Source of the DNA: Hymenobacter lapidarius
GTDB taxonomy: Bacteria; Bacteroidota; Bacteroidia; Cytophagales; Hymenobacteraceae
Length of the DNA: 64,000 nucleotides
Direction of reading: 5' to 3'
Assembly (NCBI RefSeq): GCF_001816145.1
Contig: NZ_MDZB01000093.1
Span: 1-64,000 of the forward strand
A program made the position numbers and the translations under genes. The notes beneath the pieces were generated by a model that made no database searches, was not told the origin of the DNA, and saw only the letters and a program-made list of their open reading frames with translations. This document shows, piece after piece, positions 47,785 to 56,571 of this stretch. The first letter of the stretch is position 1; each line of letters opens with the position of its first letter.

Positions 47785-47968
47785 GTGCCTTTTGCTTTCC
47801 TCTGCCTTGCGGCCCTGGCCGGCACGGCCCTGGCCGGCACGGCCCTGTGCGCCGCGGCTGCCGCCTTCAGCCTGACCCCGCCGCCCGCCCCGGCCCTTTG
47901 AAACGCTCGGTGGCCCCGCCAAATAACCAGGCCGCGCTCATGGCCAACGGGGCCGCCGTAAAGGGAGG
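47785..47968 (+). pseudogene. Relic of a duplicated GH3 5' end
   Basis: Reading from a GTG at 47785 gives PFAFLCLAALAGTALAGT, then CAAAAAFSLTPPPAP and a TGA. This closely parallels the signal region of the GH3 gene at 12439 (PFASFRLVALAGAALCG, AFSLAQPHAP), and similarity continues weakly past the stop. The similarity ends at the MITE at 47969, so the rest of the copy is gone. A 15-base tandem duplication (CTGGCCGGCACGGCC) lies inside. Confidence 0.6.
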
Positions 47969-48113
47969 GCATCAAAAAGTATGGGGCAATGGTGGTCAAC
48001 CGTCTCTCAGCTTACCTAAAGAGCCGTACTGGTCGGTGAAAGCGACGAGCCAATTAGCCGTCTCCCTCCCTTCTGCCGTGATTACTGCCCGACTGCCCCA
48101 TACTTTTTGATGC
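47969..48113. mobile_element. 145-bp MITE with ISKra4-type ends
   Basis: 20-bp perfect inverted repeats GCATCAAAAAGTATGGGGCA (47969-47988) and complement (48094-48113), the same terminal type as 46142-46202 and 59843-62733 but with TATG instead of TGTG. The ~105-base interior encodes nothing. It truncates the GH3 relic. Confidence 0.75.
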
Positions 48114-48144
48114 TATCCCATAACAGGGGGTGAGCGGCATAAAA

Positions 48145-48188
48145 GGAACCTGGCGCCGCAGCCCGTTACGGCCGCGGCGCCAGGTTCC
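48145..48188 (-). terminator. Hairpin downstream of kduI operon
   Basis: 15-bp perfect stem GGAACCTGGCGCCGC (48145-48159) with its complement at 48174-48188 and a 14-base loop. It lies about 250 bases beyond the kduI stop on the minus strand and has no clear T run. The bases between it and kduI hold no recognisable gene. Confidence 0.5.
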
Positions 48189-48437
48189 CAAAGTTATTGT
48201 GGGCCTTCCCCCGGCCGGCTGGCATTGTGCATGAACGACCGTGCCATGAGCATGAACGAAAAAATTGGTCGTTTTACGAGACGCCCCGCCCGCCACAAAC
48301 CCAGGTGGACCCAAACACGGTCGACCAGTTCTCCCTACCGGTATTCTCTGTTTCTACTATTGTGCAACTCCGAATACACCGGTTTTTTCTCGTCAAACTA
48401 CCGAGCTTGTTGATGGCCCGACCTTATCAGCAGCGGA

Positions 48438-49267
48438 TTAGCGCAGGTCGTGCGGGGGTACGGTGTCCATGTCAGTGTACTCGCGGTTCTCGCCGGCCAT
48501 GCCCCAGATGAAGGCGTAAGCGGCCGTGCCGCAGCCGGTGTGGATGCTCCACGGCGGGGAGAGAATGGCTTGCTCGTTGCTTACCCACAAGGGGCGCGTC
48601 TCGCTGGGCTCGCCCAGCAGGTGCAGCACGCGCTGGCCGGCCGGCAGGCTGAAGTAGAGGTAGGCTTCCATGCGCCGGTCGTGGGTGTGGGCGGGCATGG
48701 TGTTCCACACGTTGCCGGGCAGCAGCTGGGTCAGGCCCATCACCAGTTGGCAGCTCTGGATGCCTTCGGCGTAGATGTACTTGTAGATGGTGCGGCGGTT
48801 GGCCGTCTCGGCGGCGCCCATCTCCACGGGCGTGGCCTCGGCCTGGGTGCGGCGCGTGGTGGGGTGGGCGGCGTGGGCCGGGGCCGAGAGCAGATAGTAC
48901 TTGGCCGGATTAGCGGCGTCGCGCTGGCAAAGGTCACTTCTTTGGAACCCAGGCCGATGTAGAGGCAGTCCTGGTTTCCCAGTTCGTACACCTGGCCGTC
49001 GACGGTGATGGTGCCGGCCCCGCCCACGTTCAACGCGCCCAGCTCGCGGCGCTCGAGGAAATAACTCGCTTTCAGCGACTCCGGACAGGGCAAGGCCAGC
49101 GCCGTGTCAGCGGGCTGCGCGCCGCCCACTATCATGCGGTCATAATGCGCGTAAGTCAGCTCTGTTGCGCCAGCTGTGAAGATGTTCTCAATCAGGAAAT
49201 GCTCCCGCAGGCCACTCGTGTTGAGCATGGCCGTTTCCCGGGGACCGATGGCAAAGCGTTGCGTCAT
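48438..49267 (-). CDS. kduI: 5-keto-4-deoxyuronate isomerase, apparent frameshift
   Basis: About 276 residues (E. coli KduI has 278) if one base is restored near 48922. It converts 5-keto-4-deoxyuronate to 2,5-diketo-3-deoxygluconate after unsaturated uronate is released by GH88. First frame: LREHFLIENIFTAG, YAHYDRMIVGG, LGALNVGGAGTITVDG, LYIGLGSKEVTFA. Second frame: AKYYLLSAPAHAAHPT, NRRTIYKYI, MPAHTHDRRMEAYLYF with metal-binding HxH and Glu, and PPWSIHTGCGTAAYAFIWGM with the further His. As given, translation would misread after about residue 115 and lose the metal site. It is last in the susC-to-kduI operon. Confidence 0.9.
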
Positions 49268-49304
49268 AGGAAAGAATATGATGGAAGGGAATATGTTGAG
49301 TTGG

Positions 49305-51803
49305 TTACAGCGTCAGCAGCACGGTTTCGAGGCCTTCGGACTGCACGGCCACGGCGGTTTGGCCGGGCCGGGCTTCCAGGCTGATGAGGGCGCGGCCGTT
49401 GTAGGCCTGCACCTTGCGCGAGCCGCGGCTGGTGCCCAGGTCATCGAGCAGCCGGCCGGCCCCGGCCAGGGAAAACGCCATCCAATTTGCTGCGTCGAGG
49501 CACTGCACGCCCTGGGCATCAAAGAGTTTGGCTTCGACGGTGGTCAGGCCGTTGGTTTCGCCTACTTTTTCCAGGGTCAGGCGCGCAGGTTTGCCCCATT
49601 TCTGAGTCTGGTAGCGGAAGCTGATTTCGTCCTGCACGGTTTGGCGGCCCTGGTGGGCGACGACGCGCACCTGGTTTTGGCCGGACACGAACTGCACGTT
49701 CCAGTGCAGGCCGGCGGCGGGGAAGTCCTGGCTGTTGCGCTGCTTCACGCCGTAGCTTTTGCCGTTGACGAACAGCTCGGCTTGCGCGCAGTTGGAGTAC
49801 ACTTTCACAAGCTTTTGCTCGCCTTCGTCGCCCCAGCGCACGGGCCAGCCGTGGCCGTAGATGTGGGCCATGGGCGCCGTGGCCCAGTGCGACTGAAACA
49901 CAAAGTATGCCTCTTTTTTGGTAAAATCGCGCTCCACCACGCCCTTCTGGTTCATGTAGGGAATGGGGTTGTCGGGGCGCACGGGCGTGGAGAAATCCTT
50001 GAACGGCCAATACGCCGTGCCACTGAGCCAGGGCATGGTTTCCTGCTCCTTGAGGTGCCAGTCGACGAGGTTGCAGAGGTAGCTTTCGCTCCAGTCGCCG
50101 TCTTTCGAGACGCGGGCACTGCCGCCGAACAGGGAGGCGTCGCCGGCGCGCTCGTCGCCGCCCTGCCCGCCGCTGATTTTAACGAGGGCGTTGTCGGGGT
50201 TTTCGGAATGGCGGCCCGCGTGGCTGTCGCCGCCCCATTCCACGTGCAGAAAGCGCTTCACGCCCTGAAATTCTTTCTCGCTAATCTCTTTGTAATCGGT
50301 ATAAACGCCCCGGTACCAGCCCGCCCAGATGGAGGGCGAGTACACATCCGGAATGTCTTTGCAGAAATCGCAGCGCCGAATGGCGGTGTAGCGGGCCGGG
50401 TCGAGCTGGTGCGACAGCGCGTTCAGCTCCTTCATGTAGGTGCGAATCTTCTCCTTATCAAAATCCGGAAAGTCGCCGGGCCAGTCGTTTTCATTGCCCA
50501 GCCCCCACACGATTACCGCCGGGTGGTTGTAGTGCTGCTGAATCATGTTGGTCAGCATGCGCCGGCCTTGGGCCTGGTACACCTCGCCGCCGAGGCCCCC
50601 ACGGCACCACGGAATTTCTTCCCACACCAGAATGCCCAGCGAGTCGCACTGCTGCAGCACGATGCGCGACTGCTGGTAGTGCCCCAGCCGAATGAAGTTG
50701 ACGCCCATCTCCTTCATCAGCCGCATCTCCTGCCGAATCATGGGCTCGGTCATGGCGGCGGCCACGCCGGCGTGGTCTTCGTGGCGGTGGGTGCCGCGCA
50801 GCAGCAGGCGCTGCCCGTTCAGGCGGAAGGGGCCTTTTTCCACGAATTCGATGTGCCGGAAGCCGACTTTCTCGGTTTGCACCAACGTGTCGGAGCCGGA
50901 CTTTACGGTTACTTGCACGGTGTAAAGCTGTGGCTTTTTCGGCGACCACAGCTGCGGGTTCTTCAGCGTGAAAGCGTGGAGTTGCTGCTCCGCTGCCTTT
51001 ACCGGAAAGCTTGCCTGGTGCCTGCCCACCTGTTTGCCCCGGGGGGCTAGTACCCGCACCGAAACCTGGGCTGAGCCGCTGGGCGCGAATTCCCGAAAAG
51101 CCGCCCTAATGGTAAGCTGACCCTGTTTTCCCGTTGGGTCGACTTCGGCCTTAGCCATGATGCGGGACAGCGCCACCGCTGGCTCGTACACCAGATTCAC
51201 GTAGCGGTAGAGGCCGCCGTACAGGTTGAAATCCGATAAATCGGAAGGCATCATCTGCAGGTCGCGGGAATTGTCGCTGCGAATGGACAGCGGAACTTTC
51301 CCCTTGAATTGCTTCTGGAAGGCCTCGGTTTGCTTGAAATCGGCCACGGCCTGGGTGAGGTCCACGGTCCATTCGTCGTAGCCGCCCACATGGCTGCCCA
51401 CTTTGGTGGTGTGAAGGTACACGTCGGTCTTTTGGCCGGCGCCTTCGAAGTGCAGCAGCGTGCGGCCGTTGGCGTAGGGGTTTTGCAGGTCGAGCTGGGT
51501 GCGGTACCAGCCGGGGCCCTGGTAGTAGTTCACGTCCGGGTCCACGGCATCGCGGGCGTTGAAGCAATGCGGCAGCGTCACGGGCGTCCAAAGGGGCACG
51601 CTTTCGGGGTTGCCGGCGCCTACGGGTCGCACGGCCTCCCACACGCCGCCCAGGTCCTGGCGCACAAATTCCCAGCCGCTGTTGAGCCGGGTGCTTTTTT
51701 GGGCAGGGGCTGGATAGAAGTTCAGCAGGCCGGCCAGCAAGAGAATAAACCTAATGGGTTTCAAGTGGAGCAGCTTTATCAACCTGTTTAAATGGAATGT
51801 CAT
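49305..51803 (-). CDS. GH2 glycosidase, probable uronidase or galactosidase
   Basis: 832 residues from the ATG at 51803, which gives a signal peptide (IRFILLLAGLLNFYPAPAQ). Order: sugar-binding jelly roll (LHFEGAGQKTDVYLHT), immunoglobulin domain, barrel with FRLNGQRLLLRGTHRHED, acid/base E438 in VWGLGNENDWPG and nucleophile E522 in FLHVEWGGDSH. A further beta-sandwich (VYSNCAQAELFVNGKSYG) and a C-terminal domain follow. N618 and K620 in YMNQKGVVE resemble the N-x-K motif of glucuronidases, though some galactosidases carry a similar NxKG. In an operon with a uronate lyase, GH88 and kduI, a uronide substrate is plausible but not shown. Confidence 0.85.
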   Translation of the reverse strand: MTFHLNRLIKLLHLKPIRFILLLAGLLNFYPAPAQKSTRLNSGWEFVRQDLGGVWEAVRPVGAGNPESVPLWTPVTLPHCFNARDAVDPDVNYYQGPGWYRTQLDLQNPYANGRTLLHFEGAGQKTDVYLHTTKVGSHVGGYDEWTVDLTQAVADFKQTEAFQKQFKGKVPLSIRSDNSRDLQMMPSDLSDFNLYGGLYRYVNLVYEPAVALSRIMAKAEVDPTGKQGQLTIRAAFREFAPSGSAQVSVRVLAPRGKQVGRHQASFPVKAAEQQLHAFTLKNPQLWSPKKPQLYTVQVTVKSGSDTLVQTEKVGFRHIEFVEKGPFRLNGQRLLLRGTHRHEDHAGVAAAMTEPMIRQEMRLMKEMGVNFIRLGHYQQSRIVLQQCDSLGILVWEEIPWCRGGLGGEVYQAQGRRMLTNMIQQHYNHPAVIVWGLGNENDWPGDFPDFDKEKIRTYMKELNALSHQLDPARYTAIRRCDFCKDIPDVYSPSIWAGWYRGVYTDYKEISEKEFQGVKRFLHVEWGGDSHAGRHSENPDNALVKISGGQGGDERAGDASLFGGSARVSKDGDWSESYLCNLVDWHLKEQETMPWLSGTAYWPFKDFSTPVRPDNPIPYMNQKGVVERDFTKKEAYFVFQSHWATAPMAHIYGHGWPVRWGDEGEQKLVKVYSNCAQAELFVNGKSYGVKQRNSQDFPAAGLHWNVQFVSGQNQVRVVAHQGRQTVQDEISFRYQTQKWGKPARLTLEKVGETNGLTTVEAKLFDAQGVQCLDAANWMAFSLAGAGRLLDDLGTSRGSRKVQAYNGRALISLEARPGQTAVAVQSEGLETVLLTL

Positions 51804-51847
51804 GCGGGGCGAGGTTCCCTCGGGCGAGATACCGCGCTCTGCATGAC
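51799..51847. repeat. Decayed palindromic repeat between SDR and GH2
   Basis: GTCATGC (51799-51805) pairs with GCATGAC (51841-51847), with GAGGTTCCCTCGGGCGAG between. The tips match the dispersed GTCATGC family. The GH2 start codon lies at its edge, as uxuA's upstream ATG does in another copy. Confidence 0.5.
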
Positions 51848-51866
51848 GGGTGCTATCCCGAACCAA

Positions 51867-52688
51867 TCAGACCCCACCAAACACCGAAAAGCCCCCGTCC
51901 ACGCAAATCATGGAGCCGGTTACGAACTGGGAGGCGTCGCTCAGCAGCCACACCAGGGCGCCTTTAAGCTCGTCGGGGTGGCCAAAGCGCTTGAAGGGCG
52001 TTTGGCGAATTACCAATTCGCCGCGGGCCGTGAACCCGCCGTCGGGCGTGGTGAGCAGGCTGCGGTTTTGTTCGGTGAGGAAGAAGCCGGGCGCTATGGC
52101 GTTCATGCGGAGCTTGTCGCCGTAGCGGTTGGCCATTTCCACGGCAAACCACTGGTTGTAGTAGTCCACGGCCGCCTTGCCCATGTTGTAGCCCAGCACT
52201 TTGGTGATGGCCCGCTTGGAGTTCATCGACGAGATATTGACGATGCTGCCCCGGCCCGTGCCCGATTCAGCCATGGCTTGGCCAAAAATCTGGGTGGGCA
52301 GGATGGTGCCCCACAGGTTCAGCTCCATTACTCTCTTCATGCCGGCGAGGTTCATCTTGAAAACGTCTTCTTCGGCGTCGAGCACGCCATCGGGGGCGTT
52401 GCCGCCGGCGGCATTCACGAGGCCATTAAGGCGGCCGAACGTGCTCATTACCTCGTTGCAGGCCCGCCGCAGGTCTTCTTCTTCCATCACATCAGCCACC
52501 ACGGCCAGCGCCCGGCCGCCCTGGTCGTTGATGGCCTGGGCACGTTCGCGGGCCACCGCTTCGCTGCGCCCCAGGATGGCCACGGCCCCACCAGCTTCCA
52601 CGATGCCGTTGATGAAGGAATTGCCCAGAATGCCGGTGCCGCCGGTCACGACCACGACTTTGTCGCGCAGGGAGAAGTTTTCACTCAT
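51867..52688 (-). CDS. SDR oxidoreductase of the YjmF/UxuB class, in the kduD position
   Basis: 273 residues. TGGTGILGNSF (cofactor site), NAAGGNAPDG, IVNISSMNSK with the catalytic Ser, and GYNMGKAAVDYY with Y-x-x-x-K. FFLTEQNRSLL and the end VDGGFSVFGGV match the SDR at 36449 and the YjmF/UxuB class rather than classical KduD. Its position between GH88 and GH2 in an operon with kduI suggests reduction of 2,5-diketo-3-deoxygluconate to KDG, or a second fructuronate reductase. It lies 6 bases from the GH88 stop. Confidence 0.85.
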   Translation of the reverse strand: MSENFSLRDKVVVVTGGTGILGNSFINGIVEAGGAVAILGRSEAVARERAQAINDQGGRALAVVADVMEEEDLRRACNEVMSTFGRLNGLVNAAGGNAPDGVLDAEEDVFKMNLAGMKRVMELNLWGTILPTQIFGQAMAESGTGRGSIVNISSMNSKRAITKVLGYNMGKAAVDYYNQWFAVEMANRYGDKLRMNAIAPGFFLTEQNRSLLTTPDGGFTARGELVIRQTPFKRFGHPDELKGALVWLLSDASQFVTGSMICVDGGFSVFGGV

Positions 52689-52694
52689 AATCCG

Positions 52695-53885
52695 TTATTG
52701 AAGCGCCAGGGCAGCATAATTCTGGTAGCGCCACAGGGCTTCCAGCAGGTAATAATCGGCATAAACCAACGGCGCGTCTACCTCCGAATTGATGGGCTTG
52801 TTGCCGGTGGCGTGCTTCAGCAGGAAAAAATTATTGGTGCCCGGCGCCGCCAGGTACTGCGGCGTGCACAGGCTGCTGAGCATGGCCGTGGCCGCGCCGT
52901 AGTACTTTTTGGGGCTTTTGACGTACTTGCTCAGCTCCAGCAGGCCCGAGGCGGCCACCGTTGCTGCCGAAACATCGCGCGGCGCATCGGGAATGTCGGG
53001 GGCGTTGAAATCCCAGTAGGGAATGCGGTCCGCTACCTTGCTGGTTTGCTTGATGAAGTAGTCGGCCGCCTGCTGCGCCGCGGTGAGATAGCGCGGGTCG
53101 CGGGTGTGGCGGTAGAGCATGGTGTAGCCATAAATGGCCCAGGCCTGGCCGCGGGCCCAGCACGAGTTATCGGCGAACCCCTGGTGGGTCATGGCTTTGC
53201 GCAGCTGGCCGGTAGCGGGGTCGAAATCGAGCACGTGGTAAGTGCTGTGGTCCTTGCGAAACCGGTGTTTCAGGTCGGTATTGGCGTGGGTTTTGGCGAG
53301 GTGGGCAAAGCTGGGGTCGCCGCTGAGCTTGCTGGCCGAAAACAGCATTTCCAGGTTCATCAGGTTGTCGACGATGACCGGATACGTAAACGGCGCGAAG
53401 TCCCAGGAGCGAATGGCACCCACCGTGGGGTTGAAGCGGCGCACCAGCGTGGCCGAGGCCTGCAGCACCACTTCGCGGTACTTGGGGCTCTGGGTCAGCT
53501 CGTAGCCCTGGCCGAAGGAGTTGTTCAGGATGAATCCCAGGTCGTGGGTGTTGGTAGTGTTTTTCTCCGCTTCCAGGGTTTCGGTGCGGGCGGCGGCGCG
53601 GCGGCGCCAGTAGTCCTTGCCGGTGAAGCGGGCCAGGTACCAGAGGTTGCCGGCGAAGAATCCGCTGGTCCAGTTGCGGCTGGAAGTGAGCAGCATGGTT
53701 CCGTCCTCTTTGGTGCTGCGCGGGTGCCGGGCGCTGTCGGGGTACTGCCGGAGCAGAGCGGCGTACTGGGTTTCGGCCAGCGCCACCACCTGGGCCACGG
53801 GAATAACCGGTGCCTTTTGGGCGGAGGCACTGCCCGCCAGCGCGAGCAGCAGGAGCATCAGCAGCGTCGGGCGCGTTGCGTTCAT
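52695..53885 (-). CDS. GH88 unsaturated glucuronyl hydrolase
   Basis: 396 residues from the ATG at 53885, which gives a signal peptide (LLMLLLLALAGSASAQ). The (alpha/alpha)6 barrel of GH88 is evident: NWTSGFFAGNLWYL, TNTHDLGFIL with D115, PVIVDNLMNLEML with D173, WARGQAWAIYGYTMLY, and DSSA-like DVSAATVAASGLLEL. The two Asp residues fit the catalytic pair that hydrates the 4,5 double bond of unsaturated uronides left by a lyase. Product: 5-keto-4-deoxyuronate for kduI. The lyase gene lies 31 bases upstream. Confidence 0.93.
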   Translation of the reverse strand: MNATRPTLLMLLLLALAGSASAQKAPVIPVAQVVALAETQYAALLRQYPDSARHPRSTKEDGTMLLTSSRNWTSGFFAGNLWYLARFTGKDYWRRRAAARTETLEAEKNTTNTHDLGFILNNSFGQGYELTQSPKYREVVLQASATLVRRFNPTVGAIRSWDFAPFTYPVIVDNLMNLEMLFSASKLSGDPSFAHLAKTHANTDLKHRFRKDHSTYHVLDFDPATGQLRKAMTHQGFADNSCWARGQAWAIYGYTMLYRHTRDPRYLTAAQQAADYFIKQTSKVADRIPYWDFNAPDIPDAPRDVSAATVAASGLLELSKYVKSPKKYYGAATAMLSSLCTPQYLAAPGTNNFFLLKHATGNKPINSEVDAPLVYADYYLLEALWRYQNYAALALQ

Positions 53886-53916
53886 GGCAGGTGTTTCAAG
53901 CGAAAAAAACAGGTCA

Positions 53917-55113
53917 TTACAGCGCCCATGGCACCCGGGCAAAATCAGGATTTAAAGCAAATACCTTTTCCGCTTCCAGGTCAGCATAATGCGGGCTGGC
54001 CAGGTGGTAGAGCGTGAGCACGGCGTGGTTGCTCACCGGCACGACATCGGGGCGGTCCATCTGCTTTTGCCGCAGCAGATAGGGCTTAAACCACGCAATG
54101 GCCGGGTGCAGGCCGCGGCCGTCGGGCAGCGTGTAGTTCCAAAGGTCAACCTTGAGCTTCTCGGCCAGGCGGGCCACCCGTACCCAGCCCAGCATGTTCA
54201 TGGTCACGTAGTTCCAGGGGCGGGTGCGGGCCAATTCCAGGGGCTGAGAGCCATCGGGCGCGAGCTGCACGGCCAGACGGGCAAGGGTCATGGTCTCGAG
54301 CACCTTACGCGCCAGGGTTTCATCTCCAGTGAAGAGGGCAAAGTCGATTACCTGCGCGTCGTAGAACGTGCTGTGGTTGTTCCTGGTCCGGCCTTCTTCC
54401 AGGCCCAGCTTGCTGGTGGTGGCCCAGGTGGTGAACTGCCGGAACCAATCCTTCAGCCCGCCCACCAGCCGGGCATCGATGCTTTTGCTGCCGCTGAACA
54501 GGGCCAGCGCGTCGGGAATTTCTACCATGTCGCGCGATTCTATCATGCCGTAGCAGCGGCCGGTGCTGACGCCCGGAATGGCCTGCGCGAAGTTCAGGTG
54601 GGGGTTCATGCGGGTGGCCGGCTCCAGGAAGAAGCCCCGCAGCTGTTTAGCGGCGCAGGCTGCATACTGTTCGTTGCCCGTGAAGTAGTAGGCCACGCCC
54701 AGGGTTTTCACGTCCCGAAACAGGTCCTTCAGGTTGTCTTCGTCGGTGAAGGCGGCGGCTTCCGGGTTGCGCAGCCCGTCTTTGTTGATGTAGGGCAGCC
54801 CATCGGGCCTGGTGGGGTCGGGCCAGCTGTAGGGCGCCTGCGACATGTAGTCATGCTTGTCGCCGGTGGGCGGTACCTGGCTTTTGCCCGTAATGAAGTA
54901 AGCGCGCTGGCGCAGGGCTTTATCGGCCGCGCGCAGTACGGCTTTCACTTGCGCCACCTCCACGGGCTGGCCCTTTATGTAAGCCGCTTTATAAGCCGCC
55001 ATTTTGCCCGCATCAAGCAGGATGAACGGGGCCGGCGCAGCCGACTGGGCCGGGGCAATGCCCCAACCCAGCAGCAAGGCCGCCAGCAGCCACCGAAAAC
55101 GCTCGGCCCGCAT
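53917..55113 (-). CDS. PL38-like / alginate-lyase-fold polysaccharide lyase
   Basis: 398 residues with signal peptide (RWLLAALLLGWGIAPAQSA). The alginate-lyase-superfamily core is clear: DYMSQAPYSWPDPTRPDGLPY, LGVAYYFTGNEQYA, FFLEPATRMNPHLNFAQAIPG, GLEEGRTRNNHSTFYDAQV with Asn/His/Tyr of the usual active site, and QPLELARTRPWNYVTMN. This is the pattern of Bacteroidota PL38 enzymes; a characterised PL38 acts on beta-1,4-glucuronan. A PL5-like mannuronate lyase is the alternative. GH88, kduI and an SDR follow, so its products are unsaturated uronides. Its ATG overlaps the susD stop (TGATG). Confidence 0.85.
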   Translation of the reverse strand: MRAERFRWLLAALLLGWGIAPAQSAAPAPFILLDAGKMAAYKAAYIKGQPVEVAQVKAVLRAADKALRQRAYFITGKSQVPPTGDKHDYMSQAPYSWPDPTRPDGLPYINKDGLRNPEAAAFTDEDNLKDLFRDVKTLGVAYYFTGNEQYAACAAKQLRGFFLEPATRMNPHLNFAQAIPGVSTGRCYGMIESRDMVEIPDALALFSGSKSIDARLVGGLKDWFRQFTTWATTSKLGLEEGRTRNNHSTFYDAQVIDFALFTGDETLARKVLETMTLARLAVQLAPDGSQPLELARTRPWNYVTMNMLGWVRVARLAEKLKVDLWNYTLPDGRGLHPAIAWFKPYLLRQKQMDRPDVVPVSNHAVLTLYHLASPHYADLEAEKVFALNPDFARVPWAL

Positions 55114-56534
55114 CAGAACCCAGGGTTTTGCATCAGGTTGGGGTTCAGCACCACCTCGCTCTGCGGAATGGGGAGTAGCAGGAAATTGTTGGCTACCGTG
55201 CGGCTGAGCACGCTTTGCTGCACTTGCTGCAGGCGGCCCAGGCGCAGCAAGTCGAAGCGGCGGTGGCCCTCCTGCACCAGCTCCCAGGACCGTTCCTGCA
55301 GCAGCAGGTCAACAAAGGCAGCTTTGGTAGTGGAGGTAGTTGGCAGCGGGACCAGCCCGGCGCGCACCCGCACCCGGTTGATGCCCGTGTACTTGGCGGC
55401 ATCGGCGGCGTTCAGGTTGTTGAGGGCTTCGGATTGCAGCAGCAGCACGTCGGCGTAGCGCAGAATCAGCCAGTTGACCCGCGAGTCGTTGCCGATGCGG
55501 CGGTCATCCCGAAACTTGTTGAAGTAGAACTGCGACAGCACGGTGGTACCGGCCCGGTTGGTGAGGTTCCAGTCTTTGCGCACGTCGTTGGCGGTGTAGG
55601 ACTGCACGAACTGATTGGCAGCGGAAAACGAGCCGAAGCCCCCGCCCGCTGGCGACAGGTACTGCCGCACGATGATGTTGCCCACGTTCGGCGGCAGGTC
55701 GAACTGCACCGAGAAGATGTGTTCGGGTCCGTTCTCCTTGTCGGCATTGAACACGTCGCCGTACATCGGCAGCAGGCTGTAGAGATTGGAGTTGATGACG
55801 CGGTTGGCAGCGGCCAGGGCATCCTGGTTGTCGGTGGCCTGAGCGTCGGGAGAAGCGGCGCGGGTCAGATACACTTTGGCCAGCAGCGCGGCGGCCGCGC
55901 CGCGCGATACGCGCCCTTTGTTGGCCGCCACAATAAGGTTTTCAGGCAGGCAGTTGGCTTCCGCAAACTTCAGGTCGTCGATAATCTGGTTGTACACCGT
56001 GGCCGGAGGCGTGCGGTTGGGGCGCAGGTCGTCGTTCGGGCCTTTCACCGGAGCCAGCAGCAGGGGCACCGCCCCGAAACTGCGCACCAATTCGAAGTAG
56101 CCCAGCGCCCGCAGAAAGCGGGCGTTGCCTACGATGTTGTTCTTGCGGACTTCGTCCATGCTGATGGGCGGCACCTTCTCAATCACGTCGTTGGCCCGCG
56201 CAATCATCAGGTAAGTGTTGTTCCACCAGAAGGCAATTTCGCCGTTGTTGGCCGTGTAGGTATAGCGGTTCAGCTCGGCGCGGTCGCCGGTGGTGGCGCC
56301 CACCACCTCGATGTGCTCGCCGCCCAGCTCCTGCACCAGCCAGGCCGTGCGGCCGTAGTGGCGCTGCTGCTGCATAACGGAGAAGGCGCCGTTGAGGCCC
56401 GCTACGGCATCGCCTTCATTCTGGTAAAAATTGGATGCCGTGAGGAAGTCGTAGGGCTTTTCTTCCAGAAATTTTTCGCAGGAAGAAAGCAGACCCAGGG
56501 TAAGCAGGCTGAGCAGAACGAGGTTCTTTTTCAT
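55113..56534 (-). CDS. SusD/RagB-family glycan-binding lipoprotein
   Basis: 473 residues, intact. Lipobox LLSSC (Cys19), then EKFLEEKPYDFLTASNFYQNEGDAVAGLNG, helical TPR-like core with NARFLRALGYFELVRSFGAVPL, LILRYADVLLLQSEALNN, and the C-terminal signature RSWELVQEGHRRFDLLRLG. It is the surface receptor partner of the SusC encoded 37 bases upstream. Its stop overlaps the lyase start. Confidence 0.95.
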   Translation of the reverse strand: MKKNLVLLSLLTLGLLSSCEKFLEEKPYDFLTASNFYQNEGDAVAGLNGAFSVMQQQRHYGRTAWLVQELGGEHIEVVGATTGDRAELNRYTYTANNGEIAFWWNNTYLMIARANDVIEKVPPISMDEVRKNNIVGNARFLRALGYFELVRSFGAVPLLLAPVKGPNDDLRPNRTPPATVYNQIIDDLKFAEANCLPENLIVAANKGRVSRGAAAALLAKVYLTRAASPDAQATDNQDALAAANRVINSNLYSLLPMYGDVFNADKENGPEHIFSVQFDLPPNVGNIIVRQYLSPAGGGFGSFSAANQFVQSYTANDVRKDWNLTNRAGTTVLSQFYFNKFRDDRRIGNDSRVNWLILRYADVLLLQSEALNNLNAADAAKYTGINRVRVRAGLVPLPTTSTTKAAFVDLLLQERSWELVQEGHRRFDLLRLGRLQQVQQSVLSRTVANNFLLLPIPQSEVVLNPNLMQNPGF

Positions 56535-56571
56535 GTCGGAACGGAATAAGGAATGCCTGGACGGGAAGGAT

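Noticed and set aside
51792..54017. 741-codon open frame antisense to SDR and GH88
   Set aside because: Same reason: it is fully opposite two conserved enzymes and has no recognisable domain.
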